Positions 45,191 through 55,904 of a stretch of 64,000 nucleotides of DNA are shown here, piece after piece. Under the pieces are notes generated by a model. That model saw nothing but the letters and a program-made list of their open reading frames with translations. It was not told the DNA's origin and did no database searches. The stretch's first letter is position 1, and every line of letters begins with the position of its first letter. A program made the position numbers and the translations under genes. Source of the stretch: Vibrio sp. RE86 (lineage in GTDB: Bacteria; Pseudomonadota; Gammaproteobacteria; Enterobacterales; Vibrionaceae). Where the stretch lies: contig NZ_VTXI01000014.1 in the NCBI RefSeq assembly GCF_013114545.1, positions 1 to 64,000 of the forward strand, in the 5' to 3' direction.

Positions 45191-47182
45191 CTATTTCTCA
45201 GCTAGCCACAGTTCTGCTAACTCTTTTGCACCTTCATAATTCAAATGGTTGTTATCCAAATACAAAGGAATACCATTCAACTGACTGATACATTTTTCAT
45301 CGTCACACATAAGCGCAACAATTGGAATGACCTGAACCTGTGGGTATTTTGAAGCAACTTCATCAATTATGCTATTCGCTACAGATTGTCGATGTACCAT
45401 TTCTTCAATCGGTAAATCACATGACTCGTCTTTCATCCAATCATACGTCATTTTCTTCACTAAACAGTTACTTGGCTTATAGCTGTACGATGGTGCTTGC
45501 TCAAACAATACTGGCGTGATTCCGTTATCAATTAGATGTTCTAATGTACGCTCTAAACCTTGCTTCAATGCTCGACGACTATTATCAATAGACTCGGAGT
45601 AATCCGTTGAATCCCCTAGAAATACACGGCTGCCTTTTTCACCTATAGCGCGAGTCGTTTCTGAGTACATTGCCCATCGACCGGCAAGAAAAACCATATC
45701 AGGTTTAAGCTCTACTATCTTTTTACCAATTTCATCATTTCTTTCGGAACAAGGTTTTTCTGGTGTGCCGTGTTTAATTAGATCTGAACCTAATAAAGGA
45801 GGGCACCCCCCCAAGCCACCATACAGTGCAGAGAAACCACTGTCTTGACCTAACACATCGACAAAGCTTCTAAAATGCCCTGCGTGAGAATCGCCCCATA
45901 CATAAGCATTAATAGGAGCAGTCACATCACCTATTAAATATGGCTCGAAAGGATACGATTCATCAACTTGAGGACGCTCTTGCTTGTCTTGGTCAAACGT
46001 ATAGGAAGATACCTCGAAGACTTTTTGCACAGGCTCACTAAAGCGGCTTGGATACCCTTCTTTCGCAGCAATATTCTTGGCAACCGTCACAGATAGAGCA
46101 ATTGGCAGAATGAGATAACATACGTATACCCAACGCTTCTTAATCTGTAGATGTCTCAATGGGTTTTCTACTAACTGCCATGATAAGAACGAAAGTACGA
46201 TAGTAATCACACCACAGATAAAAGCATCTATTGATGTGAAACCTGAAAAATAATAACGATAAAATGCCAATACAGGCCAGTGCCATAAATAGAGAGAATA
46301 AGACAATCGACCAACAAGAACGACGGGCTTCAAGCTCAATACATGTGACGTAATAGTCGTTTTAGACTCTCCCGAAAGAATGATAAAGGCAGATAAGAGC
46401 ACCACCCAAAGCGCATTAAAGCCAGGAAATACATCACTTTCATCTAAAGAGAAAGACAACCAAACAAGGCCAATCGCGCCTATTACTCCAGCAAGTTGAT
46501 AGACATGTTTTGACCAAGATACCTTTTTAAGCCGTTTTTGGTATATCGCTACTGCCAACAACGCACCAATCAAAAGTTCAAAAGCCCGACTTTGAATCAA
46601 GTAGTACCCAGCCCCGCCATCGATACGAGACAAATACTCTGAATAACCAACTAACCCAATGAAAGCAAAAAGCATTGAAATATTAAACCAACGCGGTGCC
46701 AAAAAACGGGTAGCTAAAATAAGAACAACAGGCCAGATAAAGTAAAACTGCTCCTCAATCGCCAGTGACCAAGTATGTAGTAATGGAAGAGTTTCAGATG
46801 TAGGAGCAAAGTACCCTGAATTTTTCTCGAAGTAGATGTTCGCAATAAATGAACTTGCATATCTCAAGCTATCCGCAAACCCGACAAAATCATTTGGAGT
46901 GTACAACCAATAAGCGAACACTAGGCTCGTTGTAGCAACAAGATAGAATAGCGGTAAGATTCTCTTAATTCGTTTAACATAAAACTGATTAAAAGAAAAC
47001 TTTTTAGCCAGTACTTGTGGGTAAATGGCAGATGTAATGATGTAGCCTGAGATAACAAAGAACACATCAACGCCAATGAACCCACCAGGGATCCAGTTCG
47101 CATTCATGTGAAATAGAATGACCATCAAGACGGCAACAGCTCGAAGGCCATCTATATCTGCTCTGTATTTAATATTACTCAC
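45191..47182 (-). CDS. OafA-type acyltransferase with C-terminal SGNH domain
   Basis: This 663-residue protein should O-acetylate LPS sugars across the inner membrane. The N-terminal acyltransferase-3 domain has about ten helices and the motifs YRADIDGLRAVAVLMVILFH and FFVISGYIIT. A periplasmic SGNH domain follows, with GDSH at 430-433 and the late DNNHLNYEGA holding the Asp/His pair. Both parts appear intact. It lies among LPS core genes but on the opposite strand to waaA, in line with kdkA. Confidence 0.9.
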   Translation of the reverse strand: MSNIKYRADIDGLRAVAVLMVILFHMNANWIPGGFIGVDVFFVISGYIITSAIYPQVLAKKFSFNQFYVKRIKRILPLFYLVATTSLVFAYWLYTPNDFVGFADSLRYASSFIANIYFEKNSGYFAPTSETLPLLHTWSLAIEEQFYFIWPVVLILATRFLAPRWFNISMLFAFIGLVGYSEYLSRIDGGAGYYLIQSRAFELLIGALLAVAIYQKRLKKVSWSKHVYQLAGVIGAIGLVWLSFSLDESDVFPGFNALWVVLLSAFIILSGESKTTITSHVLSLKPVVLVGRLSYSLYLWHWPVLAFYRYYFSGFTSIDAFICGVITIVLSFLSWQLVENPLRHLQIKKRWVYVCYLILPIALSVTVAKNIAAKEGYPSRFSEPVQKVFEVSSYTFDQDKQERPQVDESYPFEPYLIGDVTAPINAYVWGDSHAGHFRSFVDVLGQDSGFSALYGGLGGCPPLLGSDLIKHGTPEKPCSERNDEIGKKIVELKPDMVFLAGRWAMYSETTRAIGEKGSRVFLGDSTDYSESIDNSRRALKQGLERTLEHLIDNGITPVLFEQAPSYSYKPSNCLVKKMTYDWMKDESCDLPIEEMVHRQSVANSIIDEVASKYPQVQVIPIVALMCDDEKCISQLNGIPLYLDNNHLNYEGAKELAELWLAEK

Positions 47183-47201
47183 TTGCGTTTAACTCAACCT
47201 A

Positions 47202-47894
47202 TTAGCCTACGAACAGTTCATCCCACTGTTCTTGCGTCCAATGAATATTTCGTTTGATGGCTTCCTTCTCAAACGATCTCTTTAATCTATCTAAATTGCT
47301 TTTCTTCCAGTCACCACCCGATTGCTGAAAGCATTTGTCGAAATCAATGATCCAAACCTTGTCTTGATCATCAATGAGAATGTTGTGAATGTTCAAGTCG
47401 GTGTGATTAACTTGAGCATCGTGCATTTTCTTAATTTCTTGGCCGATTTGTTTGTACATCTCTGCTGGGAGTGGTTTTTCCGTCAAGATAGATACCAAAT
47501 CTCGAGCGTTAGGAATTTTTTCACTCAATAAGTCAGCTTTGTACGTAAAACCACTCTTCACTGCACGTGCTGCGATTGGCTTAGGCACATTCACGCCAAC
47601 CTTAATTAAAGTGTTTAAAAGCTGAAACTCTTGATGACTGCGAGTTTGCTCCCAATCAGAAAAGCGATAACTGTCTTCCACTAGCTTGCCAAACAAACCA
47701 CCACGGCGATAATGGCGCAGCGCCGCCTCGATAGTGTCAGTTTGTACAAACCAAGTTGTGCCTCGGCCTTGAGCGCTGCCTATTACTTTGTCATTTTGCT
47801 GCCAAAAGTCTGGGTTGAACACTTGCTTCGGGTCTTCTTTTAGCAAGGTTTCATCATACCAAATCGTCTGGTTATCAAATTGCAAAGTCTTCAT
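47202..47894 (-). CDS. kdkA: 3-deoxy-D-manno-octulosonic acid kinase
   Basis: KdkA phosphorylates the Kdo residue of the inner core with ATP. The 230-residue protein has a kinase-like fold: the catalytic loop HTDLNIHNILID and the metal-binding DFDKC shortly after. The frame is open to 47954, but the ATG at 47894 gives the normal start (KTLQFDNQTIWYDE). It is divergent from opsX across about 93 bases. In Vibrio cholerae the Kdo phosphate is needed by LpxL for lipid A acylation; an LpxL-like gene lies at 56.5 kb. Confidence 0.92.
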   Translation of the reverse strand: MKTLQFDNQTIWYDETLLKEDPKQVFNPDFWQQNDKVIGSAQGRGTTWFVQTDTIEAALRHYRRGGLFGKLVEDSYRFSDWEQTRSHQEFQLLNTLIKVGVNVPKPIAARAVKSGFTYKADLLSEKIPNARDLVSILTEKPLPAEMYKQIGQEIKKMHDAQVNHTDLNIHNILIDDQDKVWIIDFDKCFQQSGGDWKKSNLDRLKRSFEKEAIKRNIHWTQEQWDELFVG

Positions 47895-47987
47895 GCTCGG
47901 CTTTCTCTTAATAAATGCTGCTCGGTATTTTACATTTATTGAGCCTCTCTGCATAATCTTCGCTATTGCTTGTTAAAAGAAATGCTT

Positions 47988-49043
47988 ATGACACTCTTCT
48001 CTTCTGCCCCTAAATCTCTCTGTATCTTGCGCCTGTCCGCGATTGGTGATGTGTGCAATACCGTTGCGGCTGTTCAAGCGATTCAACGTCAATGGCCGAC
48101 AACAGAGATTGTCTGGGTTACAGGAAGGCTCGAAGCAAAACTCATCGAAGATTTATCAGGCATTAAGGTGGTTATCTTTGATAAGAAAGAGGGCTGGCAA
48201 GGCTACAAGAGCCTTTGGGCAGAGCTAAAGAGCTACAAATTTGATGCTTTGCTTCATATGCAGTATGCATTTCGAGCCAGTATCGCCACGTTAGGTATTA
48301 AAGCAAAATACAAACTCGGTTTTGATGCGGTGCGTAGCCAGGATTTTCAATCTCTGTTTACTAATGTCAAAGTGCCGTCTCCGAACTCTATGCATGTGCT
48401 AGATGGTCTGCTAGCGTTTAGTGAAACACTAGGGGTCACTGATATGTCCCCAAGGTGGAAGATTGATTACAGTGAGAGTGATGCAGCATGGGCAGTAAGC
48501 AAGTTAGCTACAGATAAGAGTAACTTGGTATTAGTGCCAGCAGCGAGCAAAGCTTATAAGAACTGGACGGCCAATGGCTACGCTCAAACGATCAAACATG
48601 CCCACCAATTAGGGTGGAACATTATCCTTGCAGGTAGCCCAGCACAAATTGAAATTGATTTAGCCAATGAAATTAAACAGCTGATCGATATTCCCGTTAG
48701 CAACCTCGTAGGGAAAAGTTCGCTAAAAGAGATGTTAGCATTACTCGATAAAGCCGATTTGGTCATTGCACCTGATACCGGACCTGCTCACATGGCGAAT
48801 GCAGTGAATACCCCAGTCATTGGCTTATATGCTCACCATAACCCTGAGCGCACTGGCCCCTATCAATATCGCCAATATGTCGTTTCTGCGTATGAAGAAG
48901 CAATCCAAGCTGAAACAGGCAAACCTTCTAGTGAGCTTAGTTGGCGTACTCGGGTCAAAGATAAGTCCGCTATGCAGCGCATTCAGCCACAGCAAGTTAT
49001 CGCCATGTTTGATAAAGTAACCACCGAACTCGATTTACATTAA
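47988..49043 (+). CDS. opsX: Heptosyltransferase I, OpsX type
   Basis: This GT9 enzyme of 351 residues should add the first heptose to phosphorylated Kdo. It resembles Haemophilus OpsX more than enteric WaaC: it begins with APKSLCILRLSAIGDVCN and has HMQYAFRAS and IKAKYKLGFD. The donor region is APDTGPAHMANAVNTPVIG with AHHNPERTGPY. Starts at 47970 (TTG) and 47982 are also in frame. The ATG at 47988 is chosen because it matches the family N-terminus and has AAAGA upstream. Confidence 0.88.
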   Translation: MTLFSSAPKSLCILRLSAIGDVCNTVAAVQAIQRQWPTTEIVWVTGRLEAKLIEDLSGIKVVIFDKKEGWQGYKSLWAELKSYKFDALLHMQYAFRASIATLGIKAKYKLGFDAVRSQDFQSLFTNVKVPSPNSMHVLDGLLAFSETLGVTDMSPRWKIDYSESDAAWAVSKLATDKSNLVLVPAASKAYKNWTANGYAQTIKHAHQLGWNIILAGSPAQIEIDLANEIKQLIDIPVSNLVGKSSLKEMLALLDKADLVIAPDTGPAHMANAVNTPVIGLYAHHNPERTGPYQYRQYVVSAYEEAIQAETGKPSSELSWRTRVKDKSAMQRIQPQQVIAMFDKVTTELDLH

Positions 49044-49070
49044 GCTCCGAGAGACTTTAGAGGTATCACA

Positions 49071-49856
49071 GTGAGTAAACCAACCATTGCCGTCGCACTT
49101 ATCGTCAAGAACGAAGCGCAGCACCTTAAAGCTTGTTTAGAAACCGTTCACGATTGGGTTGATGAAATCGTAGTACTTGATTCTGGTAGTACCGACAACA
49201 CCAAAGAGATTGCTAATCAGTTTACTGACAAGTTCTTTGTTAATGAGTCATGGCCTGGATTTGGTCCACAGCGCCGCCTTGCTCAATCTTATGTAGAGTC
49301 AGATTATGTGCTTTGGCTTGATGCCGACGAGCGTGTTACGCCAGAGCTGAAAGAGAGTATTCTTAAAGCAGTATCAGAGAATAAACCTGATACGATTTAT
49401 CAAACAGCACGTTTAAGCTGGGTATTTGGTCGCTACATTCGTCACTGTGGTTGGTATCCAGATCGTGTGCTTCGTTTATACCCAACCAAGCTAACCCAAT
49501 ATAATGACTCGCTGGTACATGAAAAGGTTGAAGTGACCAAAGAGATGAAGGTCGAAAACCTGCAAGGGGACCTGATTCACTTTACCTATAACGATATGAA
49601 CCACTACTTGGTAAAATCAGCGGGATACGCTAAGGCTTGGGCAGAACAACGTGAGAAGAAAGGCAAGAAGAGCAGTATCTCTCAAGGAATTCTTCACGCT
49701 CTAGGCTGCTTTTTGAAGATGTATGTGATTAAGGCTGGCTTCTTAGATGGCAAACAGGGCTTTTTACTGTCCCTGCTCTCTGCGCACTCTACTTTTGTGA
49801 AGTATGCCGATCTATGGATTCGGACTGAAACCGAAAAAATGCCCGAAAAGTTTTAG
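49071..49856 (+). CDS. waaE: LPS core glycosyltransferase WaaE/KdtX (GT2)
   Basis: This 261-residue family 2 transferase should add glucose to heptose I of the inner core. It opens with [13 protein letters not shown] and has [14 protein letters not shown], then the metal-binding LWLDADERV and the [16 protein letters not shown] stretch typical of WaaE/KdtX. It starts at GTG with AGAGG seven bases upstream, 28 bases after opsX. WaaE-coaD neighbourhood is common, and coaD lies about 1.2 kb away here. Confidence 0.9.
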   Translation: MSKPTIAVALIVKNEAQHLKACLETVHDWVDEIVVLDSGSTDNTKEIANQFTDKFFVNESWPGFGPQRRLAQSYVESDYVLWLDADERVTPELKESILKAVSENKPDTIYQTARLSWVFGRYIRHCGWYPDRVLRLYPTKLTQYNDSLVHEKVEVTKEMKVENLQGDLIHFTYNDMNHYLVKSAGYAKAWAEQREKKGKKSSISQGILHALGCFLKMYVIKAGFLDGKQGFLLSLLSAHSTFVKYADLWIRTETEKMPEKF

Positions 49857-49876
49857 GTTCAACTCAATTTAACAAC

Positions 49877-49899
49877 AAGGCGACCCATTTGGTCGCCTT
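49877..49899. terminator. Bidirectional terminator after waaE
   Basis: AAGGCGACC and GGTCGCCTT form a perfect nine-base stem around CATTT, followed by TTTGTTTT. It separates waaE from the convergent GT9 gene. Confidence 0.85.
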
Positions 49900-49903
49900 T
49901 GTT

Positions 49904-50938
49904 TTATTGTAGCTTTTCTGTTGCCCAAGGTTTTAGCTCTACTAATACCTTATCGATATCGATTCTCGCCATATCTTCTTGGCTCGCTTTATCATCTGCT
50001 TTGGGCGGACAAAATGCGATGTGATTGCCTTGAGAGTTAATTGGCAGCCAACGTAGTGGTGTTGCCGAACGCTTACTTGGGAAGAACCCTACCGTCGGAA
50101 CATCAATCGCAGCTGCAATATGCAGTGGGCCAGTCGAGCCTGCAATAAATAGATCAGCGCACGCAATCGAGCATGAAAAGTCCACCAGCCCGTCATTCTT
50201 ATCATACAAAGCGGCGCTTTTACCTTTCGCTTCGATCATCGCTTTAAGTTCAGCCGCTTTCTCTTCTTCTCCTGGACCAGCGGTTAACACCGTTTCAAAC
50301 TCGCCTTCTAGACCACAAATGAGGTTTGTGTATTGCGTAAGAGATAAGTTATTGGCTGAGCCGCCACTTCCCGCATGAACGTAAATCCACGGTTTATCCT
50401 GACTAATCGATAACTGCTGAGCCAACTTCGCCTTTTGGTGTGCAAGCTGATCTGCAGGGAATGATAGATACGGGGCCACTGGTTCCTGAATCACAATATT
50501 CTTATCGGTTAAGAAGGCACGAATCAGATCCAGATTGTATTGGTATTCTGGTTTAGCTGACTGAGAGCGTTTTTGTTTGATACGTTTGTTATAGAAGATT
50601 TGCGCTAATTTCGTCGCAGGAGCAAGTCGGTACGGGATCTTTGCTTTCCAAACTAACTTGGCGTTGTAAGAGGTAGAAAACAAATTGATAGAGGCATCAA
50701 ACTTCTCCGACTTAATCTTCTCATTAAGCAATTTTTGATCGGATTTAGCCGCTTTATCAGTCACATCCACAATCACTTCATCAATCCACGGACAAAGCTC
50801 AGCAAGGGCAACCGTATAGTTCGGGACTAGAGCGGTCACTTCACAATCTGGCATTGACTGCTTGAGCATAGCGAAACTCGGCCATGCCAATATAAAGTCA
50901 CCAATTTTGTCATTACGGACAACTAAAATCTTTTTCAT
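49904..50938 (-). CDS. GT9 heptosyltransferase family protein (core)
   Basis: This 344-residue GT9 protein begins KKILVVRNDKIGDFILAWPSF. It carries the later donor-site stretch FIAGSTGPLHIAAAIDVPTVG and FFPSKRSATPLRW. It should add a heptose to the core, making it one of four GT9 enzymes in this locus, but its acceptor is unknown. The frame opens at a TTG at 50950; the ATG at 50938 is preferred. It is divergent from coaD. Confidence 0.83.
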   Translation of the reverse strand: MKKILVVRNDKIGDFILAWPSFAMLKQSMPDCEVTALVPNYTVALAELCPWIDEVIVDVTDKAAKSDQKLLNEKIKSEKFDASINLFSTSYNAKLVWKAKIPYRLAPATKLAQIFYNKRIKQKRSQSAKPEYQYNLDLIRAFLTDKNIVIQEPVAPYLSFPADQLAHQKAKLAQQLSISQDKPWIYVHAGSGGSANNLSLTQYTNLICGLEGEFETVLTAGPGEEEKAAELKAMIEAKGKSAALYDKNDGLVDFSCSIACADLFIAGSTGPLHIAAAIDVPTVGFFPSKRSATPLRWLPINSQGNHIAFCPPKADDKASQEDMARIDIDKVLVELKPWATEKLQ

Positions 50939-50998
50939 TGCTTGTACCAACTCTCAATCTTTGCTGCCAATAATAACGGCTAAGTTGGGTAAATGTGA

Positions 50999-51541
<543 letters not shown>

Positions 51542-51543
51542 AC

Positions 51544-51570
51544 GAAGCGGCTCAGTTGGCCGCTTCTTTT
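51544..51570. terminator. Terminator between coaD and mutM
   Basis: GAAGCGGC and GCCGCTTC form a perfect stem around a seven-base loop and are followed by TTTT. It lies immediately after the coaD stop and also close to the convergent mutM stop. Confidence 0.85.
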
Positions 51571-52375
51571 ACTTCTGACATTCACCACAAAAAAACGTAT
51601 TTCTTTGCCCTATTTTCTGCTCTGAAATCAAATCACCACAACTTGGGCAAGGCTCTCCCGTTTTGCCATACACTTGCAACTCTTGAGCAAAGTAACCAGG
51701 CTTACCATCGGCTTGAGCAAAGTCTTTAAGAGTCGTGCCACCTTGCTTGATGGCGGTATCGAGTACTTGCTTAATCTCACTGACAAGTAGCACCCACTCT
51801 TTACTGGTTATCTTGCCCGCTGGGCGAGTGGGGTGAATTCTGGCGCTAAATAAAGACTCATTGGCGTAGATATTTCCTACGCCTACAACCACTTTGTTGT
51901 CCATAATGAATTGCTTAACCGCAACACGTTTCCCTTTGGCTTTTTCAGCAATGTAGTCAGCATTAAAGTCATCAGTGAGTGGTTCAGGACCCATCGTACC
52001 GAGCGCGGTGTGATTACCATCTTCCGTCCACAACCATGCACCAAAGCGCCTAGGGTCGTTGTAACGCAACACTTTGCCGTTAGTTAGCTTGAGATCAACA
52101 TGATCATGTTTGGCCGGAGCGATCTCTGCATCTAGTACTCTCAATGAGCCTGACATCCCTAAATGAACAATCGCACTACCGATATCAGTTTCTATCAACA
52201 AGTATTTAGCTCGGCGAGAGATATTACGAATCACCTGCCCTTCCATCTGTTTTAATTCTTGGGGAATATCCCAACGCAACTTCGGAGTGCGAAACGTCAG
52301 CTTGGCAACGGTCTCTCCAATCAAATGTGGAGAAATACCCATACGGCTGACTTCAACTTCAGGTAATTCAGGCAT
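51569..52375 (-). CDS. mutM: Formamidopyrimidine-DNA glycosylase
   Basis: MutM removes 8-oxoguanine and other oxidised bases and cuts the abasic site. The 268-residue protein has the N-terminal catalytic Pro-Glu (PELPEVEVS) and the [13 protein letters not shown] stretch of the helix-two-turn-helix. The C-terminal zinc finger is CPSC with CGEC. It is 20 bases after the small membrane-anchored protein gene and in line with rpmB-rpmG. Confidence 0.97.
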   Translation of the reverse strand: MPELPEVEVSRMGISPHLIGETVAKLTFRTPKLRWDIPQELKQMEGQVIRNISRRAKYLLIETDIGSAIVHLGMSGSLRVLDAEIAPAKHDHVDLKLTNGKVLRYNDPRRFGAWLWTEDGNHTALGTMGPEPLTDDFNADYIAEKAKGKRVAVKQFIMDNKVVVGVGNIYANESLFSARIHPTRPAGKITSKEWVLLVSEIKQVLDTAIKQGGTTLKDFAQADGKPGYFAQELQVYGKTGEPCPSCGDLISEQKIGQRNTFFCGECQK

Positions 52376-52395
52376 GACAAGATCCTATAATTTGA

Positions 52396-52878
52396 CTACT
52401 CGGGCATAAGATAACGAGGTTCTACTGAGATTGCTATCCACTTATCTTGCCAGTTATTCAATAGCCAAAACTGCGGAGTTTGGTACAAAGTGATCCTTTG
52501 TGGCTCCTCTTGGTCGGTATACCACGCTTCAATCGTTTCAGGAGAACCAAGTTGAGGCCTCAGGCTGTCAAAACTCTCTTGACTGACCTCAGTCCCCACC
52601 AGTTTTTGCCATCGCTGTACTAATTCAGATTCGGGAATACTACTAGGGATAGAGCTTCGCCAACGTCCTTGATTTTTTTCCAATGACCAATTGGCAAAAT
52701 GCAGCGCTTGAAGATCTTCACTTGGATTGAGGAGGTAAAGGTGTTGACTAATAACCACTGGCTCATCAATTAGGTAGGTTTTAATTAATGTTGGTAAATT
52801 CAACAGACCAATAAAGGCGATAATGCCTAGAATAAGGATATTATTCCAACGTCGGCGACGGGTAGGAGACACACGCAT
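52396..52878 (-). CDS. Hypothetical membrane-anchored protein
   Basis: This protein of 160 residues has a basic N-terminus (RVSPTRRRRWNN), one membrane helix at about 14-35 (ILILGIIAFIGLLNLP) and a periplasmic domain of about 120 residues rich in Trp and Gln. No function is recognised. The frame is open to 52956, but that part overlaps the rpmG terminator. The ATG at 52878 has AGGA six bases upstream. It lies between rpmG and mutM. Confidence 0.75.
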   Translation of the reverse strand: MRVSPTRRRRWNNILILGIIAFIGLLNLPTLIKTYLIDEPVVISQHLYLLNPSEDLQALHFANWSLEKNQGRWRSSIPSSIPESELVQRWQKLVGTEVSQESFDSLRPQLGSPETIEAWYTDQEEPQRITLYQTPQFWLLNNWQDKWIAISVEPRYLMPE

Positions 52879-52943
52879 ATCATTTCCTTGGCAGGCACTA
52901 GCGCCGCTTAAGTATTTAATATGCTGAGTATAAATTGCAGGTA

Positions 52944-52978
52944 ATAAAAAACCCAACCATATTGCTATGATTGGGTTT
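52944..52978 (-). terminator. rpmB-rpmG terminator
   Basis: On the minus strand AAACCCAATC pairs with GGTTGGGTTT around a ten-base loop, followed by six T. It lies about 40 bases after the rpmG stop codon. Confidence 0.8.
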
Positions 52979-53017
52979 CAATTCACGCTTCCCGAAGGAA
53001 GTTCAAAGAAGAATCAA

Positions 53018-53188
53018 TTACTTGATTTTAGCTTCTTTGTACATAACGTGCTGGCGAACTACTGGATCAAATTTCTTGATCTCAAATTTGCCTGGCATGT
53101 TACGCTTGTTCTTATCAGTCGTGTAGAAGTGACCAGTACCTGCAGAAGATACTAGACGGATTTTCTCACGTACGCCTTTCTTTGCCAT
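53018..53188 (-). CDS. rpmG: 50S ribosomal protein L33
   Basis: The 56-residue reading [17 protein letters not shown] and later [20 protein letters not shown] is L33. It is basic, with no zinc-binding cysteines, so it is the zinc-free form. It stands 13 bases after rpmB and shares its promoter. Confidence 0.97.
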
Positions 53189-53201
53189 TGTCTATTTCCT
53201 C

Positions 53202-53438
53202 TTAAACGTTTACGCCGTTTGCACGGATATCAACAAGAACAGCATCGATGCCTTTCTTGTCGATGATACGCATACCTTTAGCAGATAGACGTAGTTTAAC
53301 AAAACGTTTTTCGCTCTCTACCCAGAAACGATGAGTTTGTAGGTTCGGCAGAAAACGACGCTTAGTAGCATTGCGTGCGTGTGAACGGTTGTTACCCGTT
53401 ACTGGACGCTTACCAGTTACTTGGCATACTCGTGACAT
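53202..53438 (-). CDS. rpmB: 50S ribosomal protein L28
   Basis: The 78-residue product begins [20 protein letters not shown], followed by [13 protein letters not shown], and is clearly L28. The open frame extends to 53453, but the ATG at 53438 gives the standard length. It is the first gene of the rpmB-rpmG operon, with a strong promoter about 130 bases upstream. Confidence 0.97.
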   Translation of the reverse strand: MSRVCQVTGKRPVTGNNRSHARNATKRRFLPNLQTHRFWVESEKRFVKLRLSAKGMRIIDKKGIDAVLVDIRANGVNV

Positions 53439-53565
53439 GAATGTCTTCTCCAAAATCGTTTCAGCTCGATATCAACCTTGGTGGCCGAACCTCTCAGTTT
53501 CTAAATTAGAAGTTTGAGGTCTTATACCGCTATGGAAACCCATACAAGGCTATCAAAGGTCGCGC

Positions 53566-53594
53566 ATTATACTAACTTGATTAGCATTGCTCAA
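53566..53594 (-). promoter_or_regulatory. Sigma-70 promoter of rpmB-rpmG
   Basis: On the minus strand TTGAGC, a 17-base spacer and a perfect TATAAT are followed by a GC-rich GCGCG discriminator. That is typical of stringently controlled ribosomal promoters. It lies 128 bases before the rpmB start. Confidence 0.8.
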
Positions 53595-53714
53595 GACCCG
53601 AACAGATCCTTTTTACAGGTTTTCGTGATCTTTTTTAGGCAGAGCTGATGTAAGTACTAAAAAATGTCGGGGGATTGTAGCAGAATTCAGCGAACTCACA
53701 ACCCAAAATGTGAC

Positions 53715-54383
53715 TTAAATCCAACCACGTTCTGCAAAGGAAACGACTTCGCCGTCTCCAACAACAAAATGGTCAAGCACTCGGATGTCGACCAAAGCCA
53801 GCGCATCGCTTATACGGCGGGTGATGCGGCGGTCAGATTGACTTGGCTCTGCCACGCCTGAAGGATGGTTATGCGCCAATATTAATGCCGCGGCATTGTG
53901 CTCTAGCGAACGCTTTACCACCTCTCTTGGATACACAGAGGCCGAATCAATCGTGCCTTGGAACAAGAGCTCAGTGCAGATCACCCGATGTTGATTATCT
54001 AAAAACAGCACATGAAACTCTTCTCGCTGCTTGTCTCGCAAAATCCCCGAGAGATAAAGCTTGGTCTGTTCAGGGCTCGTTAGTGCATCACCTCGTTTTA
54101 ACGTCTCAACCAAATAACGCTGGGTCATCTCAAGGGATGCTTGCAACTGAACATATTTTGCGACTCCTAACCCTTTATGCTGACAGAAACTCTCTATGTC
54201 GGCAGAAAAGAGCGACCTAAGTGAACCAAATTCCTTAATCAAATGGTCTGATAGTACCAATACGTTCATTCCCTGAGTACCTGTACGAAGAAATATCGCC
54301 AGCAACTCTGCGTCGGTCAATGACTGAGGCCCATGAGAAAGTAGCTTTTCTCTCGGCATTGACTCTTTAGGTAGCGCATTCAT
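53715..54383 (-). CDS. radC: RadC family JAB/MPN-domain protein
   Basis: This 222-residue protein has an N-terminal helix-hairpin-helix-like part ([20 protein letters not shown]) and a C-terminal JAB domain. The zinc-binding motif is HNHPSG with a following D (QSDRRIT). The family's original link to DNA repair is disputed and its substrate is unknown. It has a very strong ribosome site (AGGAGG, eight bases before the ATG). It is divergent from coaBC. Confidence 0.95.
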   Translation of the reverse strand: MNALPKESMPREKLLSHGPQSLTDAELLAIFLRTGTQGMNVLVLSDHLIKEFGSLRSLFSADIESFCQHKGLGVAKYVQLQASLEMTQRYLVETLKRGDALTSPEQTKLYLSGILRDKQREEFHVLFLDNQHRVICTELLFQGTIDSASVYPREVVKRSLEHNAAALILAHNHPSGVAEPSQSDRRITRRISDALALVDIRVLDHFVVGDGEVVSFAERGWI

Positions 54384-54593
54384 CCCTTCCTCCTTTGATC
54401 GTTAAAGAAGAATAGAGAAATTTACGTTTGAGAATAGACAAGCTAAACAAACCTGAGAGCAGACAAGAACAACGAATGAAAACCTATGTAGAAATAAGAT
54501 TACCAAACGCTCTATCTATCACTTAGCGCTGGCGCTAGAAACTTTTTCATTAGCCGTGGTATCTTACAGGCAGAAAATTTAAGGAAGATCATC

Positions 54594-55799
54594 ATGCAAA
54601 CACTCGCAGGCAAAAAGATCCTTTTAGGCATTAGTGGCGGCATCGCTGCGTACAAATGTGCCGAGCTCACTCGACGTTTAATTGAACGTGGCGCGCAGGT
54701 CCAAGTGGTCATGACTAAGGCAGCAAAAGAGTTTATTACCCCACTGACCATGCAGGCTGTCTCAGGTAGACCTGTATCAGACAGTTTGTTAGACCCAGCG
54801 GCGGAAGCGTCTATGGGCCATATTGAGCTAGCAAAATGGGCCGACCTCGTGTTACTTGCACCTGCAACCGCGGATCTCATTGCGCGCATGAGCGCTGGTA
54901 TGGGTAACGACTTGCTGACGACTTTAGTTCTAGCGACCGACTCGCCTATCGCAGTCTCTCCCGCGATGAATCAACAGATGTATCGCAACATCGCAACGCA
55001 AGAGAATATCGCAACTCTTGAACGCCGTGGGATGCACATCTGGGGGCCTGCCGCTGGAGAGCAAGCGTGTGGTGATGTCGGCCCAGGTCGAATGCTAGAG
55101 CCAATGCAACTCGTCGAGCGTTGTGAGCAGTTCTTTGGTGATAAGCCTCTACAAGGTAAGTCAGTACTCATTACCGCAGGTCCAACCCGTGAAGCAATTG
55201 ATCCTGTGCGCTATATCTCTAACCACAGTTCAGGAAAAATGGGTTTCTCATTAGCGCAAGCGGCCTCCCAGCTCGGTGCCGATGTTACCTTGGTTTCAGG
55301 CCCAGTATCGTTAGCAACACCTGCCAACGTAGAGCGTATTAACGTTGATAGTGCACAAGGCATGTACGACAACGTAATGAATAGCGCGGCTCAGCACGAT
55401 ATCTTTATTGCTTGCGCTGCAGTCGCGGATTACCGACCTGAAAACATTGCCGAGCAAAAGATTAAGAAGACTGACGACAGTGACCAAATGACCATTACTA
55501 TGGTTAAGAATCCAGATATTGTTGCCTCTGTCGCTTCGATGACAGAGTCTCGTCCATTTACCGTAGGGTTTGCTGCCGAGACACAAGACGTTGAGCACTA
55601 CGCGCGCACCAAGCTGGTGAAAAAGAACTTGGATATGATTTGTGCTAACGACGTCTCAGTTGAAGGACAAGGCTTCAATAGCAACGACAATGCAATCACC
55701 ATATACTGGAAAGATGGTAAGCAATCACTTACCCTTGCTTCCAAACAACAAATTGCGTCGCAGATCGTCCTGACTATTGCAGAAAAACTCAACGCTTAA
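54594..55799 (+). CDS. coaBC: Phosphopantothenoylcysteine decarboxylase / phosphopantothenate--cysteine ligase
   Basis: This bifunctional enzyme makes 4'-phosphopantetheine for CoA. The CoaC flavoprotein half has [16 protein letters not shown], a catalytic His in [11 protein letters not shown] and the PAMNQQMY motif. The CoaB half begins near residue 190 ([20 protein letters not shown]) and carries AAVADYRP with the lysine region KIKKTDD. At 401 residues it has normal length. Together with coaD, two steps of CoA synthesis lie in this window. Confidence 0.96.
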   Translation: MQTLAGKKILLGISGGIAAYKCAELTRRLIERGAQVQVVMTKAAKEFITPLTMQAVSGRPVSDSLLDPAAEASMGHIELAKWADLVLLAPATADLIARMSAGMGNDLLTTLVLATDSPIAVSPAMNQQMYRNIATQENIATLERRGMHIWGPAAGEQACGDVGPGRMLEPMQLVERCEQFFGDKPLQGKSVLITAGPTREAIDPVRYISNHSSGKMGFSLAQAASQLGADVTLVSGPVSLATPANVERINVDSAQGMYDNVMNSAAQHDIFIACAAVADYRPENIAEQKIKKTDDSDQMTITMVKNPDIVASVASMTESRPFTVGFAAETQDVEHYARTKLVKKNLDMICANDVSVEGQGFNSNDNAITIYWKDGKQSLTLASKQQIASQIVLTIAEKLNA

Positions 55800-55815
55800 G
55801 CTTATCTATAACAAG

Positions 55816-55873
55816 TAAAGCGCCCAACTGACGACTGCTTATCTATTTGCTCAATGCTTTCATTGGGCACTTT
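55816..55873. terminator. Long stem-loop after coaBC
   Basis: AAAGCGCCCAA (55817-55827) and TTGGGCACTTT (55863-55873) can pair with one mismatch across a 35-base loop, followed by a weak T-rich stretch. It could be a terminator between coaBC and slmA. The long loop makes this uncertain. Confidence 0.35.
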
Positions 55874-55904
55874 ATTCAGAATGGTAACAAAAGGAATACA
55901 GGTC

